DNA of 64,000 bases from Microtetraspora glauca (lineage in GTDB: Bacteria; Actinomycetota; Actinomycetes; Streptosporangiales; Streptosporangiaceae): positions 372,001-436,000 of the forward strand of contig BBYL01000006.1 of assembly GCA_001570385.1 (NCBI GenBank), given 5' to 3'. Below, in pieces: positions 1-9,134 of this stretch. Below the pieces are notes generated by a model, which was given only the letters and a program-made list of their open reading frames with translations, made no database searches and was not told the DNA's origin. Position numbers and translations under genes: made by a program. Position 1 is the stretch's first letter; every line of letters starts with the position of its first letter.

Positions 1-542
1 GCGACCGCGTGAGTCTCCTGGCTCTCGGGTCGAAGCTCGCCCCGGCCTTCCCACCCGCGTACGGGCAGTGGCGTCGTCGGGGTTCGCTCGCCGATCACAG
101 TGGCGGGACCGCGCCGGATTCACACCGGCTTCCTCGTTCCGCCGTCGCCTTCGCGACCATGGTCGCATACGACGCATAGCTCACCAAGGACCGGGTTCGT
201 GCGGATGGTTCCGGCTACCGCGCCTGGCTGGTCGCGCCACCGCCGACGACCTCGCCGACAACCGGGCATCTCCCAGGTGGGAGCCGAGTCGTACCGGGAA
301 GAGGGGCTCGACCTGATCGCGGAGCTCGGCCTGCGTGCCGTGGCGATCCCGCACACGACAACGCCGTAGGCCGGACAGCCTTGTGGTCTTTGACAGCGCG
401 ACGACAAGCCATATGCTGCGACCTCGGCGCCGCGTTGTCACAGATCGGAACGCCGCACTGTCTTTCAGACGACCGGACGTCGCGGAGCGACAGGAGCGAG
501 ATCTTGCCACCAGCCGGCACCACCATCCGGATCCGGGTCCGG
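1..542. other. no supported gene; upstream region of ltrA-like gene
   Basis: I see no convincing gene here. Several short open frames exist on both strands, but none has a good ribosome site or a recognisable domain. One plus-strand frame contains a protein-like stretch (SYREEGLDLIAELGLRA, about 285-340) that could be the tail of an old gene, but I cannot name a family. The promoter of the LtrA-like gene should lie in the last part. Confidence 0.4.
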
Positions 543-1754
543 ATGAGCGCGCGCGCCATCGATGAGCCGCACCGCGTTTCGAGCCCGCTCGAGCTGCTGT
601 TCGATCTCACCTTCGTGGTCGCGGTCGCGGTCGTCACCGCCCAGTTCGCGCACAGCGTCGCCGACGGTCATGGCCTCGCCGGGCTGGTCCCGTTCCTCCA
701 GGTCTTCTTCGCGATCTGGTGGGCGTGGATGAACTTCACGTGGTTCGCTTCGTCCTACGACACCGACGATGTCGCCTATCGGCTGCTGACCATGGTGCAG
801 ATGGCGGGCGTGCTGGTGCTCGCCGCCGGTGTGCCGGCCGCGGCCGGTCACTCCGATTACGGAATCGTCACGCTGGGCTACCTCGTCATGAGGACGGCGC
901 TCGTCGCCCAATGGCTGCGGGCCGGCTTCGAGGACACGGCGAGCCGCCGCACCGCGCTGCGCTACGCCGCCGGCATCAGCCTCGTGCAGATGGGCTGGCT
1001 GCTGCGCTTCTTCCTCGCGGCGACGGGAGCCCTCCCCTCATCGATCGAGCTGCCGTCCTTCGCCTGCCTGGTCGTCCTGGAACTCGCGGTGCCACGGTGG
1101 GCGGAGCGGGACAGGGCCACCAACTGGCACCCGCACCACATCGCCGAACGCTACGGCCTGTTCACGATCATTCTGCTCGGCGAGAGCGTCCTCGCCGCGA
1201 GCAGGGGGGTCGAAGCAGCGCTCGAATCGGGCAGGATCAGCGGTCCCTTCATCGTCATCGCTGTCTCCAGCCTCGTCCTGCTGTTCGCTCTTTGGTGGCT
1301 GTATTTCCTCGTACAGGCTGGTGAGGGTCTCAGTGACCGCCGTCATCGGTCCTACTTGTGGGGATACGGTCACTACGGCATCTTCGCCGCCCTTGCCGCC
1401 CTCGGCGCTGGGCTCGAGGTCGCGGTGGAGCAGAGCGGGCACGGGGTGGTGGCGGCTCCGCCGGCACTCGGGTACGCCGTCGCCATCCCGGTCTTCGCCT
1501 ATCTCGCTCTCCTCTTGGCGGTACAGGTACTTGTCGTCACAGAGCCTGTCATCAACCCTGCCGCGGTTCTGGGTGGTGCCACCGCCATCTTGCTGCTGCC
1601 GCTCATGGCGTCCCGGATCGGCGTGGCGGCCGTGGTCGCGTCGATCGCGGGCATCTGCGCCGTGCTGGTCGCCGTCACGATCCTGGCCAACGCGCGCGTC
1701 GCCGGCGGTACCCCGCGATCCGCCTCTCTCGCGGACGATCCACAAATGTCATAA
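543..1754 (+). CDS. low temperature requirement protein A (LtrA) family membrane protein
   Basis: 403-residue polytopic membrane protein. The N-terminus carries the LtrA-type signature SPLELLFDLTFVVAVAVV, and about ten hydrophobic segments follow; near residue 205 there is HIAERYGLFTIILLGESVL, the second conserved LtrA block. LtrA was named from a Listeria mutant unable to grow in the cold; the biochemical role of the family is unknown. The start at 543 is preferred because conserved sequence begins only 13 residues later and the longer upstream reading frame has no family similarity. It is a single gene with no close partner: the next plus-strand gene starts almost 400 bp downstream. Confidence 0.85.
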   Translation: MSARAIDEPHRVSSPLELLFDLTFVVAVAVVTAQFAHSVADGHGLAGLVPFLQVFFAIWWAWMNFTWFASSYDTDDVAYRLLTMVQMAGVLVLAAGVPAAAGHSDYGIVTLGYLVMRTALVAQWLRAGFEDTASRRTALRYAAGISLVQMGWLLRFFLAATGALPSSIELPSFACLVVLELAVPRWAERDRATNWHPHHIAERYGLFTIILLGESVLAASRGVEAALESGRISGPFIVIAVSSLVLLFALWWLYFLVQAGEGLSDRRHRSYLWGYGHYGIFAALAALGAGLEVAVEQSGHGVVAAPPALGYAVAIPVFAYLALLLAVQVLVVTEPVINPAAVLGGATAILLLPLMASRIGVAAVVASIAGICAVLVAVTILANARVAGGTPRSASLADDPQMS

Positions 1755-2142
1755 ATCACGGCGCTACCCGCGTTCCCGCAGTCGGGAGCGCCACGTACGC
1801 GTCAGGGAAACAGATCGTCACGTCGGCCCTCGTCATCGGCATGGAGGGACCCGGATCGCGGTCCGGTCGCCGGGCGCGGGGTCGGGCTCGCGACGACGGA
1901 TCCCGAAGGCAGCCGGCGACAGCACGCCGCGGACACCCGCAATGAGAGCCGTCTTCTCGCCGACCCAGACGGCACGAAACGTCGCCGAAGGGCATCCAAC
2001 TCAGTATCGCCGCAGGTCAGTGGGTAGGTATGGCATTGACATCACAAGATTCTCACGGCGGTTGTCACAAGCCCGGAGGCTGCCCTGTCTTAGCCGGCGA
2101 TCGGCCGGCAAAAGGCGCACCGGCGGAGCAGGAAGGCGTGTC
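1755..2142. other. intergenic, no gene recognised
   Basis: 388 bp between the LtrA-like and NmrA-like genes. Open frames here are extensions or shadows and show no domain. A TTGACA hexamer at 2036-2041 could be a -35 element for the downstream gene, but no good -10 follows at the expected distance, so this is weak. Confidence 0.35.
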
Positions 2143-2898
2143 ATGAAGATCGTGGTAGTCGGCGGGACCGGTCTGATCGGGTCGAAGCTGGTGGCGAAGC
2201 TGGGGGAGCACGGTCACGAGGCGGTGGCGGCGTCGCCGAACACCGGCGTCAACACTCTCACCGGCGAAGGCCTGGCCGAGGTACTGACGGGCGCCTCAGT
2301 GGTGATCGATGTGTCGAACTCCCCGTCCTTCGAAGCCGCCGCGGTGCTGGAGTTCTTCGAGACCTCCACGCGCAATCTGCTCGCCGCGGAGAAGGCGGCC
2401 GGCGTCGGGCACCATGTGGCGCTGTCGGTGGTGGGGACCGAGCGGATGCCCGAGAACGGCTACTTCCGGGCGAAGATCGCGCAGGAGCAACTGATCGAGA
2501 AGTCGGGGATCCCGTTCTCGCTCGTGCACGCCACCCAGTTCTTCGAGTTCACCCGGAGTATCGCCGGCGAGGCGACCGACGACGGCAAGGTCCGGATAGC
2601 GCATGTGCTCTTCCAGCCCATCGCGGGCGACGACGTCGCTCAGACGCTCGGCCGGATCTCGGTGGGATCGCCGCTGAACGGAAGGGTCGAGGTGGCCGGG
2701 CCCGAGCAGTTCAGGATGGACGATTTCTTCCGCGACGCCCTGGCCGCCTGGGGCGACCCGCGCGAGGTGGTAACCGACCCGCACGCGCGCTACTTCGGAT
2801 CAGAGCTGAGCGAGCGGTCCCTGGTGCCGGGCGACGACGTGATCCTCGGTCAGACCCGCTACCGCGACTGGCCAGGCCGGACCGCGCCCAAGAAGTAA
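2143..2898 (+). CDS. NmrA-like NAD(P)H-binding oxidoreductase
   Basis: 251 residues. An atypical short-chain dehydrogenase of the NmrA / NAD(P)H-binding family: the Rossmann motif GGTGLIG sits at residues 7-13, followed by a beta-alpha-beta core and a region (SVVGTERMPENGYFRAKIAQEQ) in which the Tyr and Lys of the YxxxK motif are replaced by YFRAK. Members act as redox sensors or reduce small carbonyl substrates; the substrate is not predictable. The ATG at 2143 follows a GGAAGG ribosome site at a good distance; the longer frame upstream is unrelated sequence. The gene stands alone, and the next gene is convergent. Confidence 0.8.
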   Translation: MKIVVVGGTGLIGSKLVAKLGEHGHEAVAASPNTGVNTLTGEGLAEVLTGASVVIDVSNSPSFEAAAVLEFFETSTRNLLAAEKAAGVGHHVALSVVGTERMPENGYFRAKIAQEQLIEKSGIPFSLVHATQFFEFTRSIAGEATDDGKVRIAHVLFQPIAGDDVAQTLGRISVGSPLNGRVEVAGPEQFRMDDFFRDALAAWGDPREVVTDPHARYFGSELSERSLVPGDDVILGQTRYRDWPGRTAPKK

Positions 2899-3021
2899 CG
2901 GCGTCTCAACCGGCTCCTCAATAGCCACGAAAGGTCATCCCATGCCCGATATCGACCCCGCGCCCGCACCATCGTGCCATCGGCACCCGCAACGCCATGA
3001 CGGCGTGCCGAGGCGGAGCGG

Positions 3022-5313
3022 TCAGGGCTTGCCGCGGGCGCGGTGGACGACGACGCGGTCACCCCGTCCCGGGTACGACATGATCAGCAGCCGTTGCCGG
3101 ACGGCCCCGCCGTCCCTCGACCTGTCCCAGGAGTAATGGATCCGGATGCGGTAGTGGCCCCTGCCCCGGACGGCGAGGTCGGGCAGCGGGTCGCCGCCCA
3201 ACGGGTGGGCGAACCTGATCTCGCCGCTGACGCTGGGGTGGCCGACCTCGACCACGTGCTGCCATCCCCTGGCCTCCACGGGCGGGCGGCGCGTGTAGGT
3301 CTCGGTCGTGACGCAGAGCGGGATGTCCGAGTGGACGTCGAGGCCGAGGAACCCCGGCGCGACGGTCAGCAGGTCGTCCTGGTAGGTCGGATCGTTCGCC
3401 TCGAGGTCCTCCCCGGCGATGTCAGGTTCGTACGCCTCCAGGGCGCCGTAGTCCGGCATCGCCACCGGGTCCCGCTGGACGACCCTGGACACCGGTCTGA
3501 TCAGGGGTCGGTGGCGACGCGCGGTGGCGCAGACGCGCCGCCGCTCCTCCTCCCACTCCCGCATCTCCCGCTCCTCCTGCTCGCGCGCCGCCGCGACGAC
3601 GGTGGCGGCGCTCGGGCAGATGTCCGCGAGGACGTAGTTCAGTTCCCGGACCTGGACGCCGTCCGTGCGGTGGACGCGGGCGAGCTCGGCCGGGTCGTCG
3701 CGGGCGTGCACGTCGCACAACCGGCGGCCGTAGGCGACCAGGAACCGGTCCGGGAGGTCGGGTGCGACTTTCAGCGCGCCGGAGGAGCCCCGCACGGCGC
3801 AGACGAAGGCCTTCTCACCGGTCGGCGCGGCCCGGTCGGGCCCTCCCGGCCACGGCCCCGCGCACTCCCGGGCGGCGGTGACCGGGCCGCCTCCGTGGTC
3901 GGCCATCGGAAGGAAGCACAGCGGGGCGGCCGCCGCCGCGACCGTCGCCACCGTCCGGAGTCGCGAGCGCGGTCGCCCGCCCGACCGCCGCAGCGATCGC
4001 GGGAGAAGAACGGCCGCCGCGGCGAAGGCCCCGCCGAACCACAGCCGCGCGACCCCGGAGTGGTCGCCGTACGGCACGAGGCCGGACGCGAAGGAGGACA
4101 CCAGGTCGTACACCGTGCCGGACTCGCTCGGGAGAGCGGCGTATCCGGGATCGTCGCGCGGGGCGAGCAAGGTGAGCGCGATGACGACCTCGACCGCGGC
4201 GGCGGCGAGCAGGACGAGTACCGTCGCCCGCACCAGGCCGAACGTCCTCCGCAGGACCGCGACGAGGACCAGCACCGACAGCGCGCCCGTCCCGGCGACG
4301 GTGTCGACCAGCGACGCGATCGCGGCCGGCACGAGGGCGAGGAGGCCGCCCGTCGCGGAGAACCAGCCGAACGAGCTGTTCACTCCGGCCCACGGCGGCG
4401 TGCCGTCGAGGAGGCCGACCGCCAACGGAAGCAGGGGCAGCGCGACCGCCGCCACGGCGAGCGGCCGCGAGCGGAGCGACGCCGGTTCCGGCCGGGCCGC
4501 TCGCGCCACGGGCTCCGGCGCAGGGCCGGAGAGCTCGTGGGCGGAACGCGCCTGCCACACCGCCGTCAGCAGGGCGGTCGCGGTGGCCAGGCCGTACATC
4601 ACAGGTCCGAGGCTGTCGTTCGCCAGGGCGAAGGACAGCCGGGTGGAGAACGGGATCAGCAGGTACGGCACCGCCACGGAGCAGAACCCCGCCCACACGG
4701 TGGCCCGGCTCCACCTGCCGTCCGCCGCCTGGGCGATCAGGAGCAGCGCCATGCCCAGGGTCCAGGGCAGCCCGTACAGCCCGGCGACCCCGAAGATGCG
4801 CTCGGCGGCCGGGACGTCGAAGTGGTCGGCCACCTCCGAGCCGATCCAGCTCACCTCGCCCAGCGCCACGGCCGCCGCCGCGAGGGCCGCCGTCACCCGC
4901 GCGGTCCCGCGCAGGACGACGAAGAACAGCATGACGAGGACGAGCCACCCGACCCCGGCGACGAACTCCGTCCACCACGGCAGGTCCACCGGGATCGAGT
5001 CGAGCATGCCCAACGCCGCGCTGAGGTACAGCACCGCCCGGAGCCGGCGCACGGCACGGCCGGCCGCCGGGACCGGTCCGGCCGCCCGCCCGCGCAGGAT
5101 CTGCCACAACGCCCAGCCCTGGAACGCGGCGATCAGGACGCCGAGCGGCACGCCCCATCCGGCGGAGAGCCGTCCCACCTGCCCCAACGTGAGCAGCCGG
5201 GCGAGGAGCGCGCCGTCGCCGGTGACCAGCGCGACGACGCCGAACAGGACGGCCGCCGCCGTGTAGGCGGCGGCGACCGAGGCGGCGAACCGCCCGAAAC
5301 GATGACGACGCAC
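3022..5313 (-). CDS. large uncharacterised multi-pass membrane protein
   Basis: 763 residues, GTG start preceded by AGGAAG at good spacing. The N-terminal two thirds contain roughly twelve hydrophobic segments rich in Ala/Leu/Val, with a central charged loop; the last 270 residues are hydrophilic and hold a Glu/Arg-rich helix (EEREMREWEEERRR) and a beta-rich, probably extracytoplasmic tail. The tail includes a Cys-containing stretch just before the helix and a VTTETYTRRPP segment. I do not recognise the family. It resembles actinobacterial hypothetical membrane proteins. Neighbours give no functional hint: an NmrA-like gene converges on it and only gene remnants lie upstream. A long plus-strand frame covering it is a high-GC shadow. 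Confidence 0.75.
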   Translation of the reverse strand: MRRHRFGRFAASVAAAYTAAAVLFGVVALVTGDGALLARLLTLGQVGRLSAGWGVPLGVLIAAFQGWALWQILRGRAAGPVPAAGRAVRRLRAVLYLSAALGMLDSIPVDLPWWTEFVAGVGWLVLVMLFFVVLRGTARVTAALAAAAVALGEVSWIGSEVADHFDVPAAERIFGVAGLYGLPWTLGMALLLIAQAADGRWSRATVWAGFCSVAVPYLLIPFSTRLSFALANDSLGPVMYGLATATALLTAVWQARSAHELSGPAPEPVARAARPEPASLRSRPLAVAAVALPLLPLAVGLLDGTPPWAGVNSSFGWFSATGGLLALVPAAIASLVDTVAGTGALSVLVLVAVLRRTFGLVRATVLVLLAAAAVEVVIALTLLAPRDDPGYAALPSESGTVYDLVSSFASGLVPYGDHSGVARLWFGGAFAAAAVLLPRSLRRSGGRPRSRLRTVATVAAAAAPLCFLPMADHGGGPVTAARECAGPWPGGPDRAAPTGEKAFVCAVRGSSGALKVAPDLPDRFLVAYGRRLCDVHARDDPAELARVHRTDGVQVRELNYVLADICPSAATVVAAAREQEEREMREWEEERRRVCATARRHRPLIRPVSRVVQRDPVAMPDYGALEAYEPDIAGEDLEANDPTYQDDLLTVAPGFLGLDVHSDIPLCVTTETYTRRPPVEARGWQHVVEVGHPSVSGEIRFAHPLGGDPLPDLAVRGRGHYRIRIHYSWDRSRDGGAVRQRLLIMSYPGRGDRVVVHRARGKP

Positions 5314-5369
5314 GTGCTGCTTCCTGGGGGTGAAGGGCCGAAGGCGCCCGGCGGAGGGTGCTCGACAAG

Positions 5370-5816
5370 CTACCGCCTCCCACCGACAGACTCCGCACGG
5401 GCGCGTGACGTCCCCGCTCCACGCGGGAGCGGCGGAGTCTGACGTGCGTGAATAGGTGTGTGGAAGGTTCCGGGCAAGGGAGAAGGCGGTCCCATCTGCC
5501 GCGCTCTCGCTGCTCCTCGACTTCTTTTCGCGCGTACGAGCTCCTCGACCCCGAGGAGCTCGGCGATCGTCGTCTCATGCCTGAGCGTGAGTGTCTGAGG
5601 CAGGTAGCCGGCCTCGCCGATCGTGTCGATCTGGCCGGTGCTCGGCCGCAGGATGCCTGCGATCAGGCGTAGCGGCGTCGACTTCCCAGCGCCGTTGCGC
5701 CCGATCACGCCCGTGCCGCCGGTGCCGAAGGTGCCGTTGACGCCGGAGAGTGCGAGGCTGCCGTATGGCCATTCGAAGGTCAGGTCGCGGAGTGTGATGG
5801 CGGACCTCGTGGACAT
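5370..5816 (-). pseudogene. truncated ABC-F type ATPase (N-terminal fragment)
   Basis: 148-residue open frame of which about the first 93 residues match the start of ABC-F ATPases (the ribosome-acting family that includes antibiotic-resistance proteins): LRDLTFEWPYGSLALSGVNG, a Walker A motif GRNGAGKST and the block GEAGYLPQTLTLRHETTIAELLGV. After this, at about position 5540, family similarity stops and the frame runs through unrelated Arg/Pro-rich sequence. A real ABC-F protein has about 530-550 residues with two ATPase domains, so signature motif, Walker B, linker and second domain are all missing. The Walker A Ser/Thr-Leu is followed by Pro rather than Leu (KSTPLRL). A non-functional remnant is the best call. 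Confidence 0.75.
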
Positions 5817-5843
5817 CGGTGGTGTTTCTCTTCTTCCTTCCTG

Positions 5844-6231
5844 TCAACTGCGGACGTGCGTGATCGTCACCTGCGGGTGCTCGTCGACCAGGCGGGTGAG
5901 GTTCGGTGCGAACCCCACGGTGGACACGGTCACCCGTCGTGCGGACATTCCGGCGTAGCCTGCGTCTGTCAGCAGGGTGAGCGCGTCGAACACGTGAGGG
6001 TTGGCGAGCGCCTCGCCCATCCCCGTGAACGCGACGCTCGCCGGCCGGGGTAGCCCCTCGCCCGAGCCCACCCGGCCAGCCGTGGGCGCGTAGCCACGGA
6101 TCGGCCAGGACGCGCTCGATGTCGCAGTTGCCGGGGATGGCGTAGTACTCCTCACCGGTATCGTCCTGGACTGTCGTACGCCTGGAAGGCCCGACCAAGC
6201 GTCGGAAGGTACTCGGTGGGTTGATCGGCAC
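5844..6231 (-). pseudogene. Cfr/RlmN-like radical SAM methyltransferase remnant
   Basis: Two pieces in different frames. The frame ending at 5844 contains ASVAFTGMGEALANPHVFDALTLL followed by MSARRVTVSTVGFAPNLTRL and LVDEHPQVTI, the central part of RlmN/Cfr-type 23S rRNA methyltransferases (GMGE SAM-binding block and the VSTVG strand). The CxxxCxxC iron-sulfur loop is absent and the frame stops right after the VTI strand. A second frame (about 6231-6085) carries a protein-like stretch including TVQDDTGEEYYAIPGNCDIERVL that I cannot place with certainty. The gene is frameshifted and truncated at both ends. It sits directly upstream of the ABC-F remnant in the same orientation. Confidence 0.65.
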
Positions 6232-6372
6232 GTACCACCGAGCCGCTCAGATGCGTTGAAGAATGTGCAGCTCAAACCCTATGGGATGCGTTTTGGCGCG
6301 GTACAGCGGCATATCTGGTGACCAGGCGGGCAGATGGACGTTACTACTCCTCCTGGAAGATCGGAGGGCTCA

Positions 6373-6528
6373 ATGATCGTTCTCGGAATCATCCTCCTCA
6401 TCCTCGGTTTCGCGTTGGGCATCTACGTCCTGTGGGCTATCGGGATAGTGCTGCTGGTGATCGGGGTTGTCCTGTGGATCCTTGGAGCACTCGGACACGC
6501 GGTTGGCGGACGACGCCACTATTGGTGA
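6373..6528 (+). CDS. small DUF6131-like membrane protein
   Basis: 51 residues, almost entirely two hydrophobic helices (MIVLGIILLILGFALGIYVL, then IGIVLLVIGVVLWILGALG) ending in the short basic tail GGRRHYW. This architecture and the tail match the tiny actinobacterial DUF6131 family, whose function is unknown. ATG 6373 is chosen over an upstream in-frame start at 6334 because a GGAGGG ribosome site lies just before it and the family begins at MIVLG. It is intact although its surroundings are gene remnants. Confidence 0.75.
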   Translation: MIVLGIILLILGFALGIYVLWAIGIVLLVIGVVLWILGALGHAVGGRRHYW

Positions 6529-6536
6529 TCGCCCGT

Positions 6537-6712
6537 GGTCCTTGGCCGCCGTCGTTCACCGACGAGGGCTTGCAGGCCGCCATCCAGGCACGCCGCGAGG
6601 GCCCGATTTCCTGTGCTGGTTCTGTCGCAGCATGGAGAGCAGCTCTACGCCCGTGAACTGCAGGCGGACGGAGCCGGGGCGGTCGGCTATCCGCCGAAGG
6701 ACAGGTGTCCCA
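6537..6712 (+). pseudogene. frameshifted response-regulator receiver-domain remnant
   Basis: One frame reads PPSFTDEGLQAAIQARREGP (about 6550-6605) and a second frame continues with RFPVLVLSQHGEQLYARELQADGAGAVGY and PPKDR (about 6604-6712). Joined, these match the middle of a NarL/FixJ-type receiver domain, from the loop after the phospho-accepting Asp through the conserved Lys (KDR). The Asp region is degraded, the halves are in different frames, and no output HTH domain follows. It is a clear but small fossil of a two-component regulator; no histidine kinase is nearby. Confidence 0.6.
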
Positions 6713-6818
6713 CACCAAACAGTTCATCGGCGGAACATCGGCACCCGTGGCGGACGTTCCTGCGCGTCCAGGCGTGAACACGGCCTGCGGCGTACGGGCG
6801 ACGAAGCGCCGTTCCGGC

Positions 6819-8036
6819 TCACATGGCGTTCGTGTACCCCCGGGTGTCGAGGTCGAGCGCGAGCAGTTCCCGGCGGTCGTAGTCGGCGAAGGTCACCTGC
6901 GGCCAGTCGGCGAACCTGCTGACGGTGGTGGAGGGGACGCAGTGCCCGGGGACGACGATCCGTTCCAGATGCGCCAGGTCCCGCCGATGCCGTAGCAGGG
7001 CGGAGAAGTCGAACCGGTGGGCGTCGTTGACCTTCCACAGGTCGAGGGTGGCCAGCCTCGCGACGACGGGAGAGGCGCCCAGCGTCGTGGGATCCACGTC
7101 CGTTTCCCACAGAGCGAGGTGGCGGAGGGCGGGCAGGGAGAGGTCGGCCAGCATGTCCAGCAGGGAGGGCGTGTCCGCGTCGGTGCCGAACGCCACGAGC
7201 GTGTGCAGCCGGGGCGCCCCGTCCCGAAGCAGCCGCGCCACCTGCCACGCGGGACACTCCAGTGCTCGCAGGCCGGGGTATCGCCCCGCGACCGGCGCTT
7301 CGACGAGGTCGTCGCGCTGGCTCCACAGGCACAGGTGGCTGAGCCGGTCACCGGCGGAGTAGGAGCTCAGGACCGGGTCGAGATGGGCGGTGCCGCCCCA
7401 GGTGCGGATCCGAAGCGAGCGCAGCCGGCTCATGTGTTCGCCGGCGAGCAGGCTCCGGAGCCGGTGCCGGCCCATGAGATCGATCCGCCAGGGATCGCAC
7501 CTCGGGTCGAAGCCCAGCCGGCCCGGTGTCATGCCCTTGGCGGTGGCCAACCCGTCGACGAGTGAGACCACGTCGTGCCCGTCGATGTACGCGTGGATCG
7601 CGGGTCCGTCCGGGATCAGGAGCAGGTGGTCGTCCAACAGGCCGTAGAAGGACACCTGGAAGTCGATCGCCTCGATCGCCGCTCGCTCCGCGTCCCGTGC
7701 CGCCTGATCGTCCTCCCACAGCCGCACCGCCTGTGCCTTGATGAGCTCGCCTCGGGCGCCGCCGACCTTCGCGGCGAACGCGAACGCGTAACCGGCGTCG
7801 TCCGGCGGAGTGCCCGGGACGCCGCGCGCGGCCGCCTGCGTGCGAGGGGAGTATCCGTCGGCGACGTATCGGTCCACGGCCAGCTCGAAGTGCACGGCGG
7901 CGACGTCCTCGTCCACGTGGTCGATCAGCACCTCGGCCCGGCTTCCGCGATGCACGCTGACCCGGGATTCCCGCCGCCGCAGCTCCACGTCCTCGTGCGG
8001 ACCGGCCAGCCACATGGTCACATCGGGAGGGATCAC
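6819..8036 (-). CDS. hypothetical protein with leucine-rich-repeat-like C-terminal half
   Basis: 405 residues, soluble. The first ~200 residues are acidic and include an Ala-rich segment; the second half (from about residue 200) shows repeating LxxLxLW/LRxLxL patterns such as LRSLRIRTWGG, LSHLCLWSQ, LRHLALWETD and LATLDLWKV, which suggests a divergent leucine-rich repeat. I do not recognise a named family. Start uncertain: GTG 8036 gives the longest frame, and ATG 8015 (MWLAGPHEDVEL) is a reasonable alternative; neither has a strong ribosome site. It is divergent from the SDR at 8300. Confidence 0.6.
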   Translation of the reverse strand: MIPPDVTMWLAGPHEDVELRRRESRVSVHRGSRAEVLIDHVDEDVAAVHFELAVDRYVADGYSPRTQAAARGVPGTPPDDAGYAFAFAAKVGGARGELIKAQAVRLWEDDQAARDAERAAIEAIDFQVSFYGLLDDHLLLIPDGPAIHAYIDGHDVVSLVDGLATAKGMTPGRLGFDPRCDPWRIDLMGRHRLRSLLAGEHMSRLRSLRIRTWGGTAHLDPVLSSYSAGDRLSHLCLWSQRDDLVEAPVAGRYPGLRALECPAWQVARLLRDGAPRLHTLVAFGTDADTPSLLDMLADLSLPALRHLALWETDVDPTTLGASPVVARLATLDLWKVNDAHRFDFSALLRHRRDLAHLERIVVPGHCVPSTTVSRFADWPQVTFADYDRRELLALDLDTRGYTNAM

Positions 8037-8255
8037 GATGGGATTGTCGCCGATCGGAGGCGGGGTTCACCCCTCGGCTCATCACCTTCGTCCCGGACGG
8101 CGGGGAAGATGTCCGCCCGTCCTCGGGCTCAACAGGGTCCGGGCCACTGGCCCAGAAGAGGCTCACCGGCCGGCAGTCCGACGGGGCCAGTTCGCTAGTA
8201 ACTAGACCCATAACGCCGATTAAATCGTGGTGACGGCTTCCTGTCACGGTTTAGT

Positions 8256-8277
8256 CGTCGTTAGCATCCCGTCTAAC
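8256..8277. promoter_or_regulatory. GTCGTTAG-type element with inverted CTAAC upstream of SDR
   Basis: CGTCGTTAG at 8256-8264 is followed after 8 bp by CTAAC (8273-8277), an inverted repeat of the GTTAG core, just 5' of the ribosome site of the SDR at 8300. The same CGTCGTTAG core occurs at other promoters of this island (15046, 21535/21602, 26642). Upstream in the same gap are two further symmetries: CTAGTAACTAG at 8195-8205 and GTGAC-N8-GTCAC near 8230-8247. Confidence 0.45.
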
Positions 8278-8299
8278 ACAGACAGGTCAGGAGGCTTCG

Positions 8300-9064
8300 G
8301 TGGGGCGTTCGCTCGGAGGGATGCCGGTGCTCGTCACCGGGGGTGGTTCCGGAATCGGTGAGGCGGTGGTCTACCGGCTGGTCAAGGCCGGGGCGAAGGT
8401 GACCCTGGCCGGCCGGCGCGCCGACAAGGTCGAGGCGGTCGTCCGGCGGGCGGGCCCCGGCGCGTGCGGTGTCGTCGCCGACGTCACCGTCGCCGCGGAC
8501 CGCGAGCGGATGGTCGCCCGGGCGGTGGAGCACGGCGGTGGGCTGGAAGCGGTGGTGCACGCCGCGGGCAACATGTATCGCGGCCCGCTCGAGGAACTCG
8601 AGGAGCAGGCGCTGCACGACGTGTTCGCCTCCAACACGATCGGCCCCATGATGCTGACCGCGCTCGCCCTGCCGCACTTGCGGGAGCGCTCCGGCGCCGT
8701 GGTCTTCTTCGGTTCCGTGCACACTCAGCGCGCCTTCCCCGGCGCTTCCCCGTACGCCGCCACCAAGGGCGCGCTGGAGACGCTGACCGGAGTCCTGGCG
8801 GCGGAGCTGGGGCCGCAGGGAGTGCGGGTGGGCTGCGTGCGTCCGGGCGGCGTGCTGACCGAGATCAACCAGCGGGCCGGGCTCATGGACGACGCCACCG
8901 CCGCCGAACGCATGCGCTCGCTGGGTCCAGCGCACGCGCTGGGCCGCGCGGGCACCGCCGACGAGGTCGCCGAGGCCGTCGAGTACCTGATCACGGCGGC
9001 GTGGGCGACCGGCGGCGTGCTCACCATCGACGGCGGCCTCGGCCTCGGCGTCACCAACGCCTGA
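8300..9064 (+). CDS. short-chain dehydrogenase/reductase
   Basis: 254 residues; classical SDR. The cofactor loop TGGGSGIG is at residues 13-20, and the catalytic set is complete (Ser139 in FFGSVHT, Tyr152 and Lys156 in YAATK), followed by the PGG loop and a C-terminal GGVLTIDGG motif. It probably oxidises or reduces a hydroxyl/keto group of the compound handled by the flanking catabolic genes; the exact substrate is unknown. The GTG at 8300 follows CAGGAGG at ideal spacing and gives the natural SDR N-terminus. It converges on the Liv transporter operon, from which two strong hairpins separate it. Confidence 0.85.
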   Translation: MGRSLGGMPVLVTGGGSGIGEAVVYRLVKAGAKVTLAGRRADKVEAVVRRAGPGACGVVADVTVAADRERMVARAVEHGGGLEAVVHAAGNMYRGPLEELEEQALHDVFASNTIGPMMLTALALPHLRERSGAVVFFGSVHTQRAFPGASPYAATKGALETLTGVLAAELGPQGVRVGCVRPGGVLTEINQRAGLMDDATAAERMRSLGPAHALGRAGTADEVAEAVEYLITAAWATGGVLTIDGGLGLGVTNA

Positions 9065-9087
9065 TCGAACGGGAACCCGGAGCACGA

Positions 9088-9111
9088 GGCGGGGCCGATC
9101 GCGGCCCCGCC
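9088..9111. terminator. hairpin downstream of SDR
   Basis: Perfect 10-bp GC-rich stem (9088-9097 with 9102-9111) with a 4-base ATCG loop, 23 bp after the SDR stop codon. No U-tract follows, as is common in actinomycetes. First of two hairpins between convergent genes. Confidence 0.65.
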
Positions 9112-9134
9112 ATGGGCATGGGCTGGTACGAGTG

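Noticed and set aside
2942..3136. 64-residue open frame after the NmrA-like gene
   Set aside because: It has an AAAGG site and ATG, but the protein is short, Arg/Pro-rich and overlaps the opposite gene; no family recognised. At most the start of a lost gene.
3043..5442. 799-residue plus-strand open frame opposite the large membrane protein
   Set aside because: Composition is Arg/Gly/Asp/Pro-rich with no domain, and it mirrors the real minus-strand gene; a high-GC shadow.
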